64,000 bases of DNA from Ilyonectria destructans (Eukaryota; Ascomycota; Sordariomycetes; Hypocreales; Nectriaceae), in assembly GCA_020740775.1 (NCBI GenBank), contig JAHEWK010000048.1, positions 20,833 through 84,832 of the forward strand, in the 5' to 3' direction. Below are positions 41,333 through 52,117 of the stretch, in pieces. The stretch's first letter is position 1; each line of letters starts with the position of its first letter. The notes under the pieces were generated by a model. The model was not told the origin of the DNA. It did not search any database and saw only the letters and a program-made list of their open reading frames with translations. Made by a program: the position numbers and the translations under genes.

Positions 41333-43995
41333 TGACGATATCAGCCAACCGGCCAGGCCAACAGCAGCACCTCGAAGACCGTCTTTTTCGCCATTTCAGG
41401 GGCTGGACTTAGTCAGAACGCGCTCGTGATACTAGCTCTTGGCTGTAGGACTTTGGCTATGATATTCAACGTCATGGCTTACGCAAATGGGCTTGCAAGG
41501 ACTGTATCCTCGGAAATCGTCCCATTATCGCGAGTTTTACCTCTTCAGGTCTTCAGAACGCGGCAAATCATCTATAGCGTGAGCACAAAACACCAGCACC
41601 AGAGGGAGAGAAAAAGAGCACAGCACAACTGAAATCCAAAGGCGCACTGAAATCAAACCAGCCGACTATTGCCTCTATTTTGAAACTGGACGTCAACAAG
41701 GCTACGGAACAGAATATCGCGAATAGCTTCATCTCACGCTTTGATAAGCAACACTTTCAGCGTATACTAGTCGAGTTAATCGTCAGCAGCAACCAGTCCT
41801 TTTCCTTCGCCGAGAACCCCATCCTCCGAGAAATCTTCGACTATTTGAATCCCTCCGTTTCGATCCAAAGCGCCAACTTGAGTGCCAGGGCTGTCCGATA
41901 TAAGATCATTCAAGAGTATAACCGCCACAAGCAGAAGGTTATCGAGGTGCTGAGGAACTCCCCTGGAGCGCTCCATTTCTCATTTGATGGCTGGACGTCT
42001 CGAAATAAGCTTGCCCTTTACGGCATTACTTGTTTTTTCAGAGACGAGAAGAATCGGCCATGCAAAATCATGATTGGAGTTCCAGAGGCTCATCGTCACT
42101 TCGGCTCAACGATCGGTGGGGAGGTTCTCGACGTCCTACACACTCTTGGCGTGGGTCCAGAGAAGGTTGGCTATTTCACGCTCGACAATGCAGAAAACAA
42201 CGATACTGCCATGGAGGTCATTGGTGCTGAACTTGGGTTCGATGGCCGACTGCGCCGAGGACGCTGTATTGGCCACACAATTAACTTGTCAGCCAAGGCG
42301 CTCTTATTTGGCAAAAACGCCGACGCGTTCGAGAAGCAATTGTCAGGCGCAGAAGCGTTATCTGATACTGAATACGCTCAATGGCGCAAAAAAGGACCAG
42401 TTGGCAAGTTACACAATATCGTAGTTGATGTGCGTATTAGCCACCGGCTGATTTACTTGTTCAAGGAGGTCCAGAGGGTAAGCGGTTTAACTAAATCCTA
42501 TTCGTCTCATATTAACTCGGTATATCTAACAGGACGAAATTAATCACGCCACCACCCTTAAACTCCGATCGAAGAAACCACTCAAGCTAATTATCGACAA
42601 CGACACGCGTTGGCTGTCACAACTCTACATGATCCGCAGGGCTCTACGGTTGAAAACCTCTATCGAACTCCTACTGATCAAGTATAAGGCGCAATGGGAG
42701 GACGAAAATCGGTCTAAAAAGACTGGCCAAGTGACACAAGCCAAGTTGGCGAAAAAACCACGCATCCTCCGAGACGAGAATCAGCTAACGGACAAAGACT
42801 GGGAGGTTCTTTACCATTTGGAGGCTATTCTGACTGTTTTTGAGACCGTGGTAAAGACACTTGAGGGTGATGGACACATCCGCAGGCGTAAGCAAGGCTG
42901 GACTGGCTCCTATGGCAATATCTGGGACGTGGTGCTTGGCTATGAGTTGCTGCTTAACACACTGGAAGAATATAAGCAGCTTGCTGCTGATTTTTCTGAT
43001 CCAGAGCACTTCCGCATCGGAATCAACCTTGCTTGGGATAAGCTGGATGAATATTATCGGCGGCTGGACGAGACGCCCATCTACTATACGGCTATGGCGC
43101 TCCATCCAGCTTATCGTTGGGACTGGTTTGATGAAACGTGGGCTCATAAGCCTAGCTGGGTTGAAAAGGCAAAAGAGATGGTTGCCGACGTCTGGCTGTC
43201 CGATTACGCTCATCTCGAGGTTAGAACCAGCAGCAGCAGAGGCGACGACGAGCCACCAGCAAAAAGACCTCGGTTTTTCAATCCCTTCGAGAAGAACAGT
43301 CGTCTGCCAAACTCAATACCAGCCTACGCAGCAGCTATTGTGAGTGACGAGTACCAAGCGTGGCAGACGGATCGTGACGCCAGCGACGGCAACGTTCGTG
43401 ATCCAATTGGTTACTGGATCACTAAGCAAGGCAGATATCCTCGGTTATCCAGGATGGCCTTGGACTTCCTGACGATCCAGCCGATGTCAGCCGAGTGTGA
43501 GAGGTTATTTTCAGCTGCTGGCAAGATGGTCTCGGGGTTGCGTACGAACCTAGATGCTGAGATTATCGCCATTTGTCAGGTCTTACGCTCTTGGTACCGT
43601 GCTGGCCTTATCAAGGACCTGGATCCATTGCTTAAGTCACACCTCGAAAGTAAGCTGGATGCCGGCTGTGGGACTCTAAGCGACGACGAGCTGGCTCTTG
43701 CTGAGTCAAAATGGCTATTCGAGGGCGAGGACAGCGCCAGCGAGGTTGACGATTCATCACAGCAGCAAGAGGCTGAAGAGTTAGTGTCAACCTCTGAAAG
43801 TGAGGCTGAATAGGCGTCGACGAGGTTGTGAATAGCCTCAAAAATCCACTTACAAAAATCCACTTATAAATCCACGTGTACATCCATTCCACTCCGGTCG
43901 AATATGTGTTACATCCACTATGTAATTGCCTAATAAATCGTACATCCACTCTACTTGGTCCAAAAGTGGAGTGGATGTAGTGGTTTCGAGCCTTG
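40964..43995 (+). mobile_element. hAT transposon, copy A (3,032 bp)
   Basis: Ends are CAAGGCTCGAA inverted repeats (CAAGGCTCGAACCCACTAC at the left, the complement of CAAGGCTCGAAACCACTAC at the right). GTGGAT/ATCCAC words cluster at both ends. It contains a transposase gene with one intron and a 29-A homopolymer (41302-41330). Every stretch I compared, including the homopolymer length and all ORFs, is identical to copy B at 49013-52044. The right flank is CTTGAGAT and the left flank TTGCCGAC: these do not form a target duplication with each other, but the right flank matches copy B's outer flank. Confidence 0.92.
41455..43813 (+). pseudogene. hAT transposase, copy A, amber stop in BED finger
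   Basis: The upstream frame encodes a BED zinc finger (KWACKDCILGNRPIIASF ... SGLQNAANHL), then TAG at 41575-41577 where the family normally has Trp (NHLWREH), then open sequence (KSTAQLKSKGALKSNQPTIA) into the catalytic core. The core has HFSFDGWTSRNK with the first Asp, YFTLDNAENNDTAM, and CIGHTINLSAKAL with the CxxH. A 55-bp intron (42478-42532) leads to DNDTRWLSQLYMIRRAL and the C-terminal dimerisation domain (TIQPMSAECERLFSAAGKMV). Downstream of the stop about 700 codons remain open. A protein lacking the DNA-binding finger might be made from an internal start, but it would be defective for end binding. Confidence 0.85.
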
Positions 43996-44200
43996 CTTGA
44001 GATAGTTTTCCTAACAGTAGGAGGCGCTTTCCTTGTTGGTAAGCATACCCTTTGTTCTATTTCTCCATATCATTGGCAATCTATTGCGGTGGGAGGAGGA
44101 AACTATGAACCTGCTAGACGGTCAATTAGTCTCGGGGTTGACCCAAAAGATATTGGATACTCCGGTAACTGATGCGAATATATCGCGGAGGTCACATAAA
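43996..44200 (+). pseudogene. Displaced 3' part of an MFS transporter gene
   Basis: Directly after the hAT copy and its CTTGAGAT duplication, an acceptor (TTTTCCTAACAG, ending 44017) is followed by an exon encoding LGGAFLV (44018-44038) and a GTAAGC donor. GGAFLV is a conserved motif of fungal DHA/Tri12-type MFS transporters. In those proteins it comes right after the (S)DxSSxT segment with which the transporter at 52118-52865 is cut off. Further on, LGVDPKDI at about 44134 resembles the following loop. The reading phase fits the truncated gene (phase 1). Confidence 0.6.
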
Positions 44201-44335
44201 GTGAGGTTGTCATGTAGATGTAGAAAGATGGATGACGAGCTAAGACTACAGTTGAGGACAGGAGCATAAGGTCTCCTTTCTCACGTGATGTTACATATAA
44301 TGCCAGTCTTAAGCACCAGGCCCAAGACTGGTTCT

Positions 44336-45691
44336 TCACGTATCATTCGCCTCCAAGAACAGCTCAGGATTGCGAAAGTCTTGGAATCCCGGTTGGTTTA
44401 CCGCTGTGAGAATATAGTCCCACAGTTGCTGCAAGCCTTGCGGCGGTAGGAAATAGGACATCCTGAGTTGGGTCCGATAACTCGGGGTCTCGAGCAGTCG
44501 ATCCTCCACCTGGGGAGCACGGCAGGTAGCTAATGCGTGACGATAACTTGCCGTCAAGTGCTGGAGCCGATCGACATCATAGACTTGACGGACAGCGGGA
44601 TAGAAGATAGCATCAAACCATCGCGAGAGCTGCTCATCAGTTAACCGATTGAAGTCGTGGTAGCATGGCAAATGTGGAAAGAATAGGTGCAATGTGATGA
44701 AGTCAGCGCCTTCGACCTTCGCGAAGATGAAATGCGGCACGTCTTTCAGTCGTGATGGAATCAATCGGGGTCGCTCCGGACCTGGATCCACGCGATCCAG
44801 GGTCAAGTGAACATCTGTGTAAATATTCTGACGATACTGAGGAGCAGAATAAAACCGGATCCTATGAAGCGCCGCTGCAGGAGAAGTCACGAAACCCAAG
44901 ATGCTATCGATGTCGAATGAAATAACCGGAGGAATTTCTTGCGTGTGTTCAGTGTGGAGGCAAGTCTGCTTTGGCTTACCATCAAAATGCTCGGTTCTAT
45001 GGCCAGAGAACAACTCTTGCCACTGGCCAGGGTTCGGATATTGTGTCCCATTACACGTTTGGCGGGTCAAGAAATGCTCTTTATCGAGTGTATGAGGCAA
45101 GTTGAGGGGGAACAGTTGATCAAGCCCATGATGGTTATATGCTCCCTCAGCTTCGATGTGCGCTGTCAGAGATTCTCGATGCTCCTGGGTGCCGCAACCA
45201 TGGATTCCGACCAGAAACTGCTGGATAAACTTCTGTGTGGCACGCTCCACGTCCGTCCAGGCGCTCTCATCAGGAAGATCCACTCGTGCTTCAACATGGA
45301 ACTCTGGGCTTTGAGGCTCTGTCGGATCCTCGCGCTCTCCGGTGCAGTGGACTAGCTCCTCGTCGAAATAGGCTGGCTCGATGTCTATGCCGAGATCGTC
45401 ACCCTCTTGGACAAGGATCGTAAAAGCTCCATCAGCAGAGACATCGGCTTGTCCAACCCCCCCATCGCCGATCAATGAACTGTTCTTGGGTCCCGTCTGC
45501 CCATTCTCCGTGGTTGACTCCACCGGGGAAGATAGCGACCCAGCCTGATAATCCGTGGCCCTTCCATCTTGGTTCGCTCGTTGGCGTAGCCTGTAGTTCT
45601 GTGTACGTCTCACTTGCAAGCGACGCCGATGTAGCACAGTGGGATCCTGTTCTTGATCATCCACAAATCGGACATTAATTGTTGCTTCCAT
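44336..45691 (-). CDS. Unknown 451-residue fungal protein
   Basis: An uninterrupted frame from ATG 45691. The N-terminal third is low-complexity and acidic; the C-terminal two-thirds are rich in aromatic residues (PPVISFDIDSILGFVTSPAA, RLIPSRLKDVPHFIFAKVEG, FFPHLPCYHDFNRLTDEQLS, RWFDAIFYPAVRQVYD). I know of no named domain; similar proteins appear as expanded hypothetical families in Aspergillus-like genomes and are often longer at the C-terminus. It sits inside the segment proposed to have been inverted, so its original neighbours lie at the other end. No membrane segments or signal peptide. Confidence 0.6.
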   Translation of the reverse strand: MEATINVRFVDDQEQDPTVLHRRRLQVRRTQNYRLRQRANQDGRATDYQAGSLSSPVESTTENGQTGPKNSSLIGDGGVGQADVSADGAFTILVQEGDDLGIDIEPAYFDEELVHCTGEREDPTEPQSPEFHVEARVDLPDESAWTDVERATQKFIQQFLVGIHGCGTQEHRESLTAHIEAEGAYNHHGLDQLFPLNLPHTLDKEHFLTRQTCNGTQYPNPGQWQELFSGHRTEHFDGKPKQTCLHTEHTQEIPPVISFDIDSILGFVTSPAAALHRIRFYSAPQYRQNIYTDVHLTLDRVDPGPERPRLIPSRLKDVPHFIFAKVEGADFITLHLFFPHLPCYHDFNRLTDEQLSRWFDAIFYPAVRQVYDVDRLQHLTASYRHALATCRAPQVEDRLLETPSYRTQLRMSYFLPPQGLQQLWDYILTAVNQPGFQDFRNPELFLEANDT

Positions 45692-47927
45692 GGTTGGTGA
45701 CTTCCGTTGACTTCCCCTGAAGCAACTGAACTGAGATTGGGGAAGTTGAAATGTGCTAACCCGATCAGGAAAGTGTAACGCTCCACTAGTCCAGAAACGG
45801 AAAGTGTAGCGCTCACAGTTGCTCCGCTAATGAGGGCCGTCGAGGCTTCTACTTTTGACCACGAACTGCAACAGCAACATAGACATAATGGCCGAAATGA
45901 ATGTGTTGACATATTAGTGATACAAATATATATTCAATAAACCCACAGAAGACTGGAAATTCAGGTTGTGGTGCTGAAAACCTAAGTCGCAATTGCCTAC
46001 TAGATTTCTGCAAGCCCCCTTTGGCAATACACGAGTCCAGGAGAGACTTTTAAAGTTGGGGTAGGTAAACAAGTGCACAGTAGCTTGAGTCTCGGGGGCA
46101 TTGTTAGAGTCGGCGATGTAGTCCTGGAAAGGTTATAGAAAGACTGTAAGACACGATCTTGAGATACCTTTGGGCTGATGTTATAGGATGAATGAAAACA
46201 AAGGAATTTCTCTAAAGAAAAGATGTTATGGAATAGGCGCGGGTGGTATATCGCATTGCATACTACGGATGCTATGTTGGCAATATGTGACGGACTTCTT
46301 GGTTGACGGTTGGCAGGCAAAGTTATAAGAACGACCGCGCTGAGTTCACTGTTGCTCATGCATGCTTGCTAAGTTATATGGTATTACTCAGATTGTAATG
46401 ACTGTTGATGAGGCTAATAAACACAGGGTCTTAACGTCTAGACGTTCGAATAATAGCCTCGCATGTAGTCTCAAATTATTCTTGTATAGCGCTCCTTGGA
46501 ATAGTAGTTAGTTATTGTTGAATTCCTAGTACATTGTGCATAATACTAGGAAACTTACCTCTACCGTGTCTCTTGCCCACTGTGAATGAATTCAATTATA
46601 TTGGCAGTGGCATGTACATTTACCACCCGAACACTAATGACATTTAACAAATATTCAAGCAGAACTGCTAATTTCAGGCATGTATCTTATGCACCCACTG
46701 TAGATCTACCACAATTCAAAAAGCCATTGCACCCAACGTCTTTGCAGCAATTCGAGACGCAACTACCTGCAAAATGGTGAGTAAATTGGTCTATGACTTC
46801 TAAGAGAGGGTAAAGAGATTGTACTGTATGTGCATGCTCGAGCCTCGAGTGAATTGGGATCGGCTTCAGCAGCCGGAAGGGCAAGCGAGAGGCCCAGAAA
46901 GAGAGGGAGAAGCTTAAATACATGCATATTGGCAGGTGAAGATGTGTTAATGTTGTATAGTATAGAAAACTCCTAGAGCTGACGATGAAAGCATTGAAAA
47001 ATAATCTCTGCTTAGGCGTATTTATACCTAAAAGACAAGACGACGGACGAATAAAAATATCGCACATTAGCCAGTCGGGTCATCAGAGTCCGAGTGCTCA
47101 AATGCCACCATTGTCGGTGTAACTCTCGGCCAAATGCCTGAGGAGAGTGTGACACCAATCGGGTCCTTCAGAATAGGGGCGGCTCAAATTGAACAGCCTA
47201 ATACCAAACAGTATGATTCCAATTGAGATTTACTGTCAAAGTACAAAGCTATGCACGGTCTCCGTCGATTACTCTTTTTTGCCCCTCCTAACGAAAAATG
47301 TTCCATTTCAAGAGAGGCATACAAACCCTTACTTAGGCCTTGTACCGTTACACCTGACTGTCGTAACAAAATCTCAGAAAAAGGCTCACCATATACCGCT
47401 AATCCTGTTAAAGAATTTAATACGACGCTACGATGCATAACGTGGGGAAGGGCACATCAAATCGATTCCTAATGCAGATCGGCTTCCCGTATATGCGGGG
47501 AGAGTAATATGCGGAGTAATAAAAATGCCGTTAGGTGTAAGCCCTCTTATTTGGTAGGAATAGTATCAAGACCTGTCGGGAAATCAGAGGTCCGATCTTG
47601 TTGTCACTGCTTCGACGGCTCTACTTCATTAGAGGTGACTACAAGTCTACAATCTCTTTTACCTCAATGAATCAAGCTCTTCTATGAAGGTTGAATCTAA
47701 TTAATCATAACCATCATTTAAACAGGTAGTTAACCTTTCGGATCAAGCATAATCTAGCATACTTAAGTAAGATAAGTCCTACTCCGCGATATGCAACGCC
47801 ATGAGGTGCTGCCTTCTCAGTTCTGCTTGGCTTGGCTGAAAGAAGATGCATACTTTGGGTGTATTTAGTTTGTCATCATGGGACTCTATACTAGCGTTGC
47901 TATTCTGGGACATCAAAGCTGGATCCG
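45692..47927. other. Long stretch without recognisable genes
   Basis: AT-rich, only short frames on both strands without motifs. No repeats or element ends seen. Confidence 0.4.
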
Positions 47928-48404
47928 GTGAACAAGGCGCCTTCCAACACACGGGACCTCGGCAGCGGGCACACTTCGGCCAATTTACCAGATAATCCGC
48001 GGGTCAGCGCACCCCGTGACGGCGAGGGTGGGGTGTTCCAGTACGACTTTGGAAAATTCATTCAAGATCAGAAATTCCGAACAACAGGGTTCTTAAATCA
48101 GCCTCCCAGACTCCTGCGAGCAGCTGTGAATGAGCCAGGGGCCCAATATGAAGAGGAAGGCCATCAACTTGAAGATGCCATCAACGTCGCTCTCGAGAAA
48201 ACACACCGGCTGCGGAAGAAGTACAAGCGACCGGACCGCAGCAGCGACAGGCTGTATGGAAGCGGAGTCATCCATCCTCCAGACGATGAATCAAGCTGTG
48301 CGGCAATCTGTGGTGATGATCCATCAAACTTGATATTAGATTCGCGGGTCCGGGAACCTCTGGGCTCCCGTAAGCGCGGCTTAATTTGTAATACCGAACA
48401 TTAG
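47928..48404 (+). pseudogene. PNP-type NLR N-terminal domain relic
   Basis: An open frame of 158 codons resembles the middle of the purine-nucleoside-phosphorylase-like domain of fungal NLRs: GEGGVFQYDFGKFIQDQKF corresponds to the GGVVQYD(L/F)GK segment of the gene at 35202, followed by TTGFLNQPPRLLRAAVNEPG and KKYKRPDRSSDRLYGSGVIH. The catalytic start (GIGGG) and the end (asparagine/Met-Glu region) are absent, and no NACHT follows. It is a second, more degraded PNP unit in the window. Confidence 0.6.
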
Positions 48405-48661
48405 AAGCCTACATCCGTACCAATTAAGATAGGAAGAACCGTCCAGATCTAGGATAGTACCGTATCTAGATGTCTGAAAGACGCACAGTTTACCCGTACC
48501 CCGCTCTCGTGCCCCGCTGGCAAGTAGCAACACATATATAAAATGTTTATGATATCCTTAACTTGCTTGAGTAACCTCATTGTCTGATATTAATTTGCAT
48601 TAAGTAAAACACTACACCAAAACAGGACAAACCACTTCACGTCCAGTATACACCTGACAGT
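48405..48661. other. Spacer and promoter of the Cys-rich gene
   Basis: AT-rich with CACATATATAAAATG (about 48531-48545), a TATA-like element about 125 bp upstream of the next ATG. Confidence 0.35.
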
Positions 48662-49057
48662 ATGCGCTTCTTCGCCGTAGCAACTCTGCTCGTGGCCCTA
48701 GCCGCTGCGGCGCCGACTGATGAAGTCGAAAGCCTCGTATGCCAGACGTCCCTAATTCTTCCCCTCTTCTCGCTCCAAGGCATATTACACATATAAACTT
48801 TAGCTAACATACGTGGTTTGCAGGAGAAGCGGGCTTGTACCAAGCGTAAGTCGGATCTTTCTCTGTTCAGCTAATAGCGAGGAATTAACGCAATTACCAT
48901 AAAAGAGGGTTGCATATCGCAGTGCTGCAAGCAATATGGCGACTGTAACTTTTTTACTTGCTCGGAATCCTACTGCGGTGGACTCACCCCTGTCTGTAAG
49001 TGTGTATGCAGGCAAGGCTCGAAACCACTACATCCACTCCACTTTTGGACCAAGTAG
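48662..49057 (+). CDS. Small secreted Cys-rich protein, 3' end replaced by hAT terminus
   Basis: Exons 48662-48736, 48824-48845 and 48906-49057; both introns are GT-AG. Predicted 82 residues: signal peptide MRFFAVATLLVALAAAAPT, a short pro-region ending in EKR (Kex2-type site), then a mature part with ten cysteines, spaced C-x4-C-x3-CC-x5-C-x4-C-x4-C-x6-C-x1-C-x1-C. This is the layout of small secreted effector-like or antimicrobial peptides of fungi; I cannot assign a family or activity. The hAT terminus begins at 49013, so the last 14 residues (QGSKPLHPLHFWTK) come from the transposon inverted repeat and the native end is lost. Confidence 0.6.
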
Positions 49058-51675
49058 AGTGGATGTACGATTTATTAGGCAATTACATAGTGGATGTAAC
49101 ACATATTCGACCGGAGTGGAATGGATGTACACGTGGATTTATAAGTGGATTTTTGTAAGTGGATTTTTGAGGCTATTCACAACCTCGTCGACGCCTATTC
49201 AGCCTCACTTTCAGAGGTTGACACTAACTCTTCAGCCTCTTGCTGCTGTGATGAATCGTCAACCTCGCTGGCGCTGTCCTCGCCCTCGAATAGCCATTTT
49301 GACTCAGCAAGAGCCAGCTCGTCGTCGCTTAGAGTCCCACAGCCGGCATCCAGCTTACTTTCGAGGTGTGACTTAAGCAATGGATCCAGGTCCTTGATAA
49401 GGCCAGCACGGTACCAAGAGCGTAAGACCTGACAAATGGCGATAATCTCAGCATCTAGGTTCGTACGCAACCCCGAGACCATCTTGCCAGCAGCTGAAAA
49501 TAACCTCTCACACTCGGCTGACATCGGCTGGATCGTCAGGAAGTCCAAGGCCATCCTGGATAACCGAGGATATCTGCCTTGCTTAGTGATCCAGTAACCA
49601 ATTGGATCACGAACGTTGCCGTCGCTGGCGTCACGATCCGTCTGCCACGCTTGGTACTCGTCACTCACAATAGCTGCTGCGTAGGCTGGTATTGAGTTTG
49701 GCAGACGACTGTTCTTCTCGAAGGGATTGAAAAACCGAGGTCTTTTTGCTGGTGGCTCGTCGTCGCCTCTGCTGCTGCTGGTTCTAACCTCGAGATGAGC
49801 GTAATCGGACAGCCAGACGTCGGCAACCATCTCTTTTGCCTTTTCAACCCAGCTAGGCTTATGAGCCCACGTTTCATCAAACCAGTCCCAACGATAAGCT
49901 GGATGGAGCGCCATAGCCGTATAGTAGATGGGCGTCTCGTCCAGCCGCCGATAATATTCATCCAGCTTATCCCAAGCAAGGTTGATTCCGATGCGGAAGT
50001 GCTCTGGATCAGAAAAATCAGCAGCAAGCTGCTTATATTCTTCCAGTGTGTTAAGCAGCAACTCATAGCCAAGCACCACGTCCCAGATATTGCCATAGGA
50101 GCCAGTCCAGCCTTGCTTACGCCTGCGGATGTGTCCATCACCCTCAAGTGTCTTTACCACGGTCTCAAAAACAGTCAGAATAGCCTCCAAATGGTAAAGA
50201 ACCTCCCAGTCTTTGTCCGTTAGCTGATTCTCGTCTCGGAGGATGCGTGGTTTTTTCGCCAACTTGGCTTGTGTCACTTGGCCAGTCTTTTTAGACCGAT
50301 TTTCGTCCTCCCATTGCGCCTTATACTTGATCAGTAGGAGTTCGATAGAGGTTTTCAACCGTAGAGCCCTGCGGATCATGTAGAGTTGTGACAGCCAACG
50401 CGTGTCGTTGTCGATAATTAGCTTGAGTGGTTTCTTCGATCGGAGTTTAAGGGTGGTGGCGTGATTAATTTCGTCCTGTTAGATATACCGAGTTAATATG
50501 AGACGAATAGGATTTAGTTAAACCGCTTACCCTCTGGACCTCCTTGAACAAGTAAATCAGCCGGTGGCTAATACGCACATCAACTACGATATTGTGTAAC
50601 TTGCCAACTGGTCCTTTTTTGCGCCATTGAGCGTATTCAGTATCAGATAACGCTTCTGCGCCTGACAATTGCTTCTCGAACGCGTCGGCGTTTTTGCCAA
50701 ATAAGAGCGCCTTGGCTGACAAGTTAATTGTGTGGCCAATACAGCGTCCTCGGCGCAGTCGGCCATCGAACCCAAGTTCAGCACCAATGACCTCCATGGC
50801 AGTATCGTTGTTTTCTGCATTGTCGAGCGTGAAATAGCCAACCTTCTCTGGACCCACGCCAAGAGTGTGTAGGACGTCGAGAACCTCCCCACCGATCGTT
50901 GAGCCGAAGTGACGATGAGCCTCTGGAACTCCAATCATGATTTTGCATGGCCGATTCTTCTCGTCTCTGAAAAAACAAGTAATGCCGTAAAGGGCAAGCT
51001 TATTTCGAGACGTCCAGCCATCAAATGAGAAATGGAGCGCTCCAGGGGAGTTCCTCAGCACCTCGATAACCTTCTGCTTGTGGCGGTTATACTCTTGAAT
51101 GATCTTATATCGGACAGCCCTGGCACTCAAGTTGGCGCTTTGGATCGAAACGGAGGGATTCAAATAGTCGAAGATTTCTCGGAGGATGGGGTTCTCGGCG
51201 AAGGAAAAGGACTGGTTGCTGCTGACGATTAACTCGACTAGTATACGCTGAAAGTGTTGCTTATCAAAGCGTGAGATGAAGCTATTCGCGATATTCTGTT
51301 CCGTAGCCTTGTTGACGTCCAGTTTCAAAATAGAGGCAATAGTCGGCTGGTTTGATTTCAGTGCGCCTTTGGATTTCAGTTGTGCTGTGCTCTTTTTCTC
51401 TCCCTCTGGTGCTGGTGTTTTGTGCTCACGCTATAGATGATTTGCCGCGTTCTGAAGACCTGAAGAGGTAAAACTCGCGATAATGGGACGATTTCCGAGG
51501 ATACAGTCCTTGCAAGCCCATTTGCGTAAGCCATGACGTTGAATATCATAGCCAAAGTCCTACAGCCAAGAGCTAGTATCACGAGCGCGTTCTGACTAAG
51601 TCCAGCCCCTGAAATGGCGAAAAAGACGGTCTTCGAGGTGCTGCTGTTGGCCTGGCCGGTTGGCTGATATCGTCA

Positions 51676-51708
<33 letters not shown>

Positions 51709-52044
51709 AAAAAAGCAGGAAATCTGTAGAAACGCGCTCAATAGGGGTAGTTTCTCGTATAATGTTATAAGATTAGCTGTAGGAGTGATCGACCTCGGCT
51801 AACTTGGGTCCAGGTACCTCGATTTAATAGGCAATTATATATAAAAATAAGTACTCTGAACCGTACAGGGTCAGGGAATATCCTACTGTACCTAAATCCA
51901 CCTAAATCCACTCCATTACATCCACTTTCAGGTCCAAGTGTAGTGGATTATTACGTAATCTGAGCGCCGACAAGTGGATGTAATAGAGATGGGCCACTTA
52001 TATGTGGTCCACGTGGATTTACAGTGTAGTGGGTTCGAGCCTTG
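49013..52044 (-). mobile_element. hAT transposon, copy B (3,032 bp, inverted)
   Basis: Reverse complement of copy A over its full length as far as compared, with the same 29-base homopolymer (T on the plus strand, 51678-51706) and the same terminal repeats. Outer flank (52045-52052) is ATCTCAAG, the reverse complement of copy A's right flank; inner flank (49005-49012) is TATGCAGG. The two halves of an 8-bp hAT target duplication are thus on different copies. Confidence 0.92.
49195..51553 (-). pseudogene. hAT transposase, copy B, same amber stop
   Basis: Same gene as in copy A: BED finger, TAG at 51433-51431, catalytic core, intron at 50530-50476 and dimerisation domain ending at 49195. The stop is at the equivalent position, so the lesion predates the duplication or was spread by gene conversion. 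Confidence 0.85.
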
Positions 52045-52117
52045 ATCTCAAGTGGTTAATCTTAAGTTCGACGCGATAAGGAAGGGCATCTCAAGAAAAG
52101 AAGGTTTAGGGACTCAC

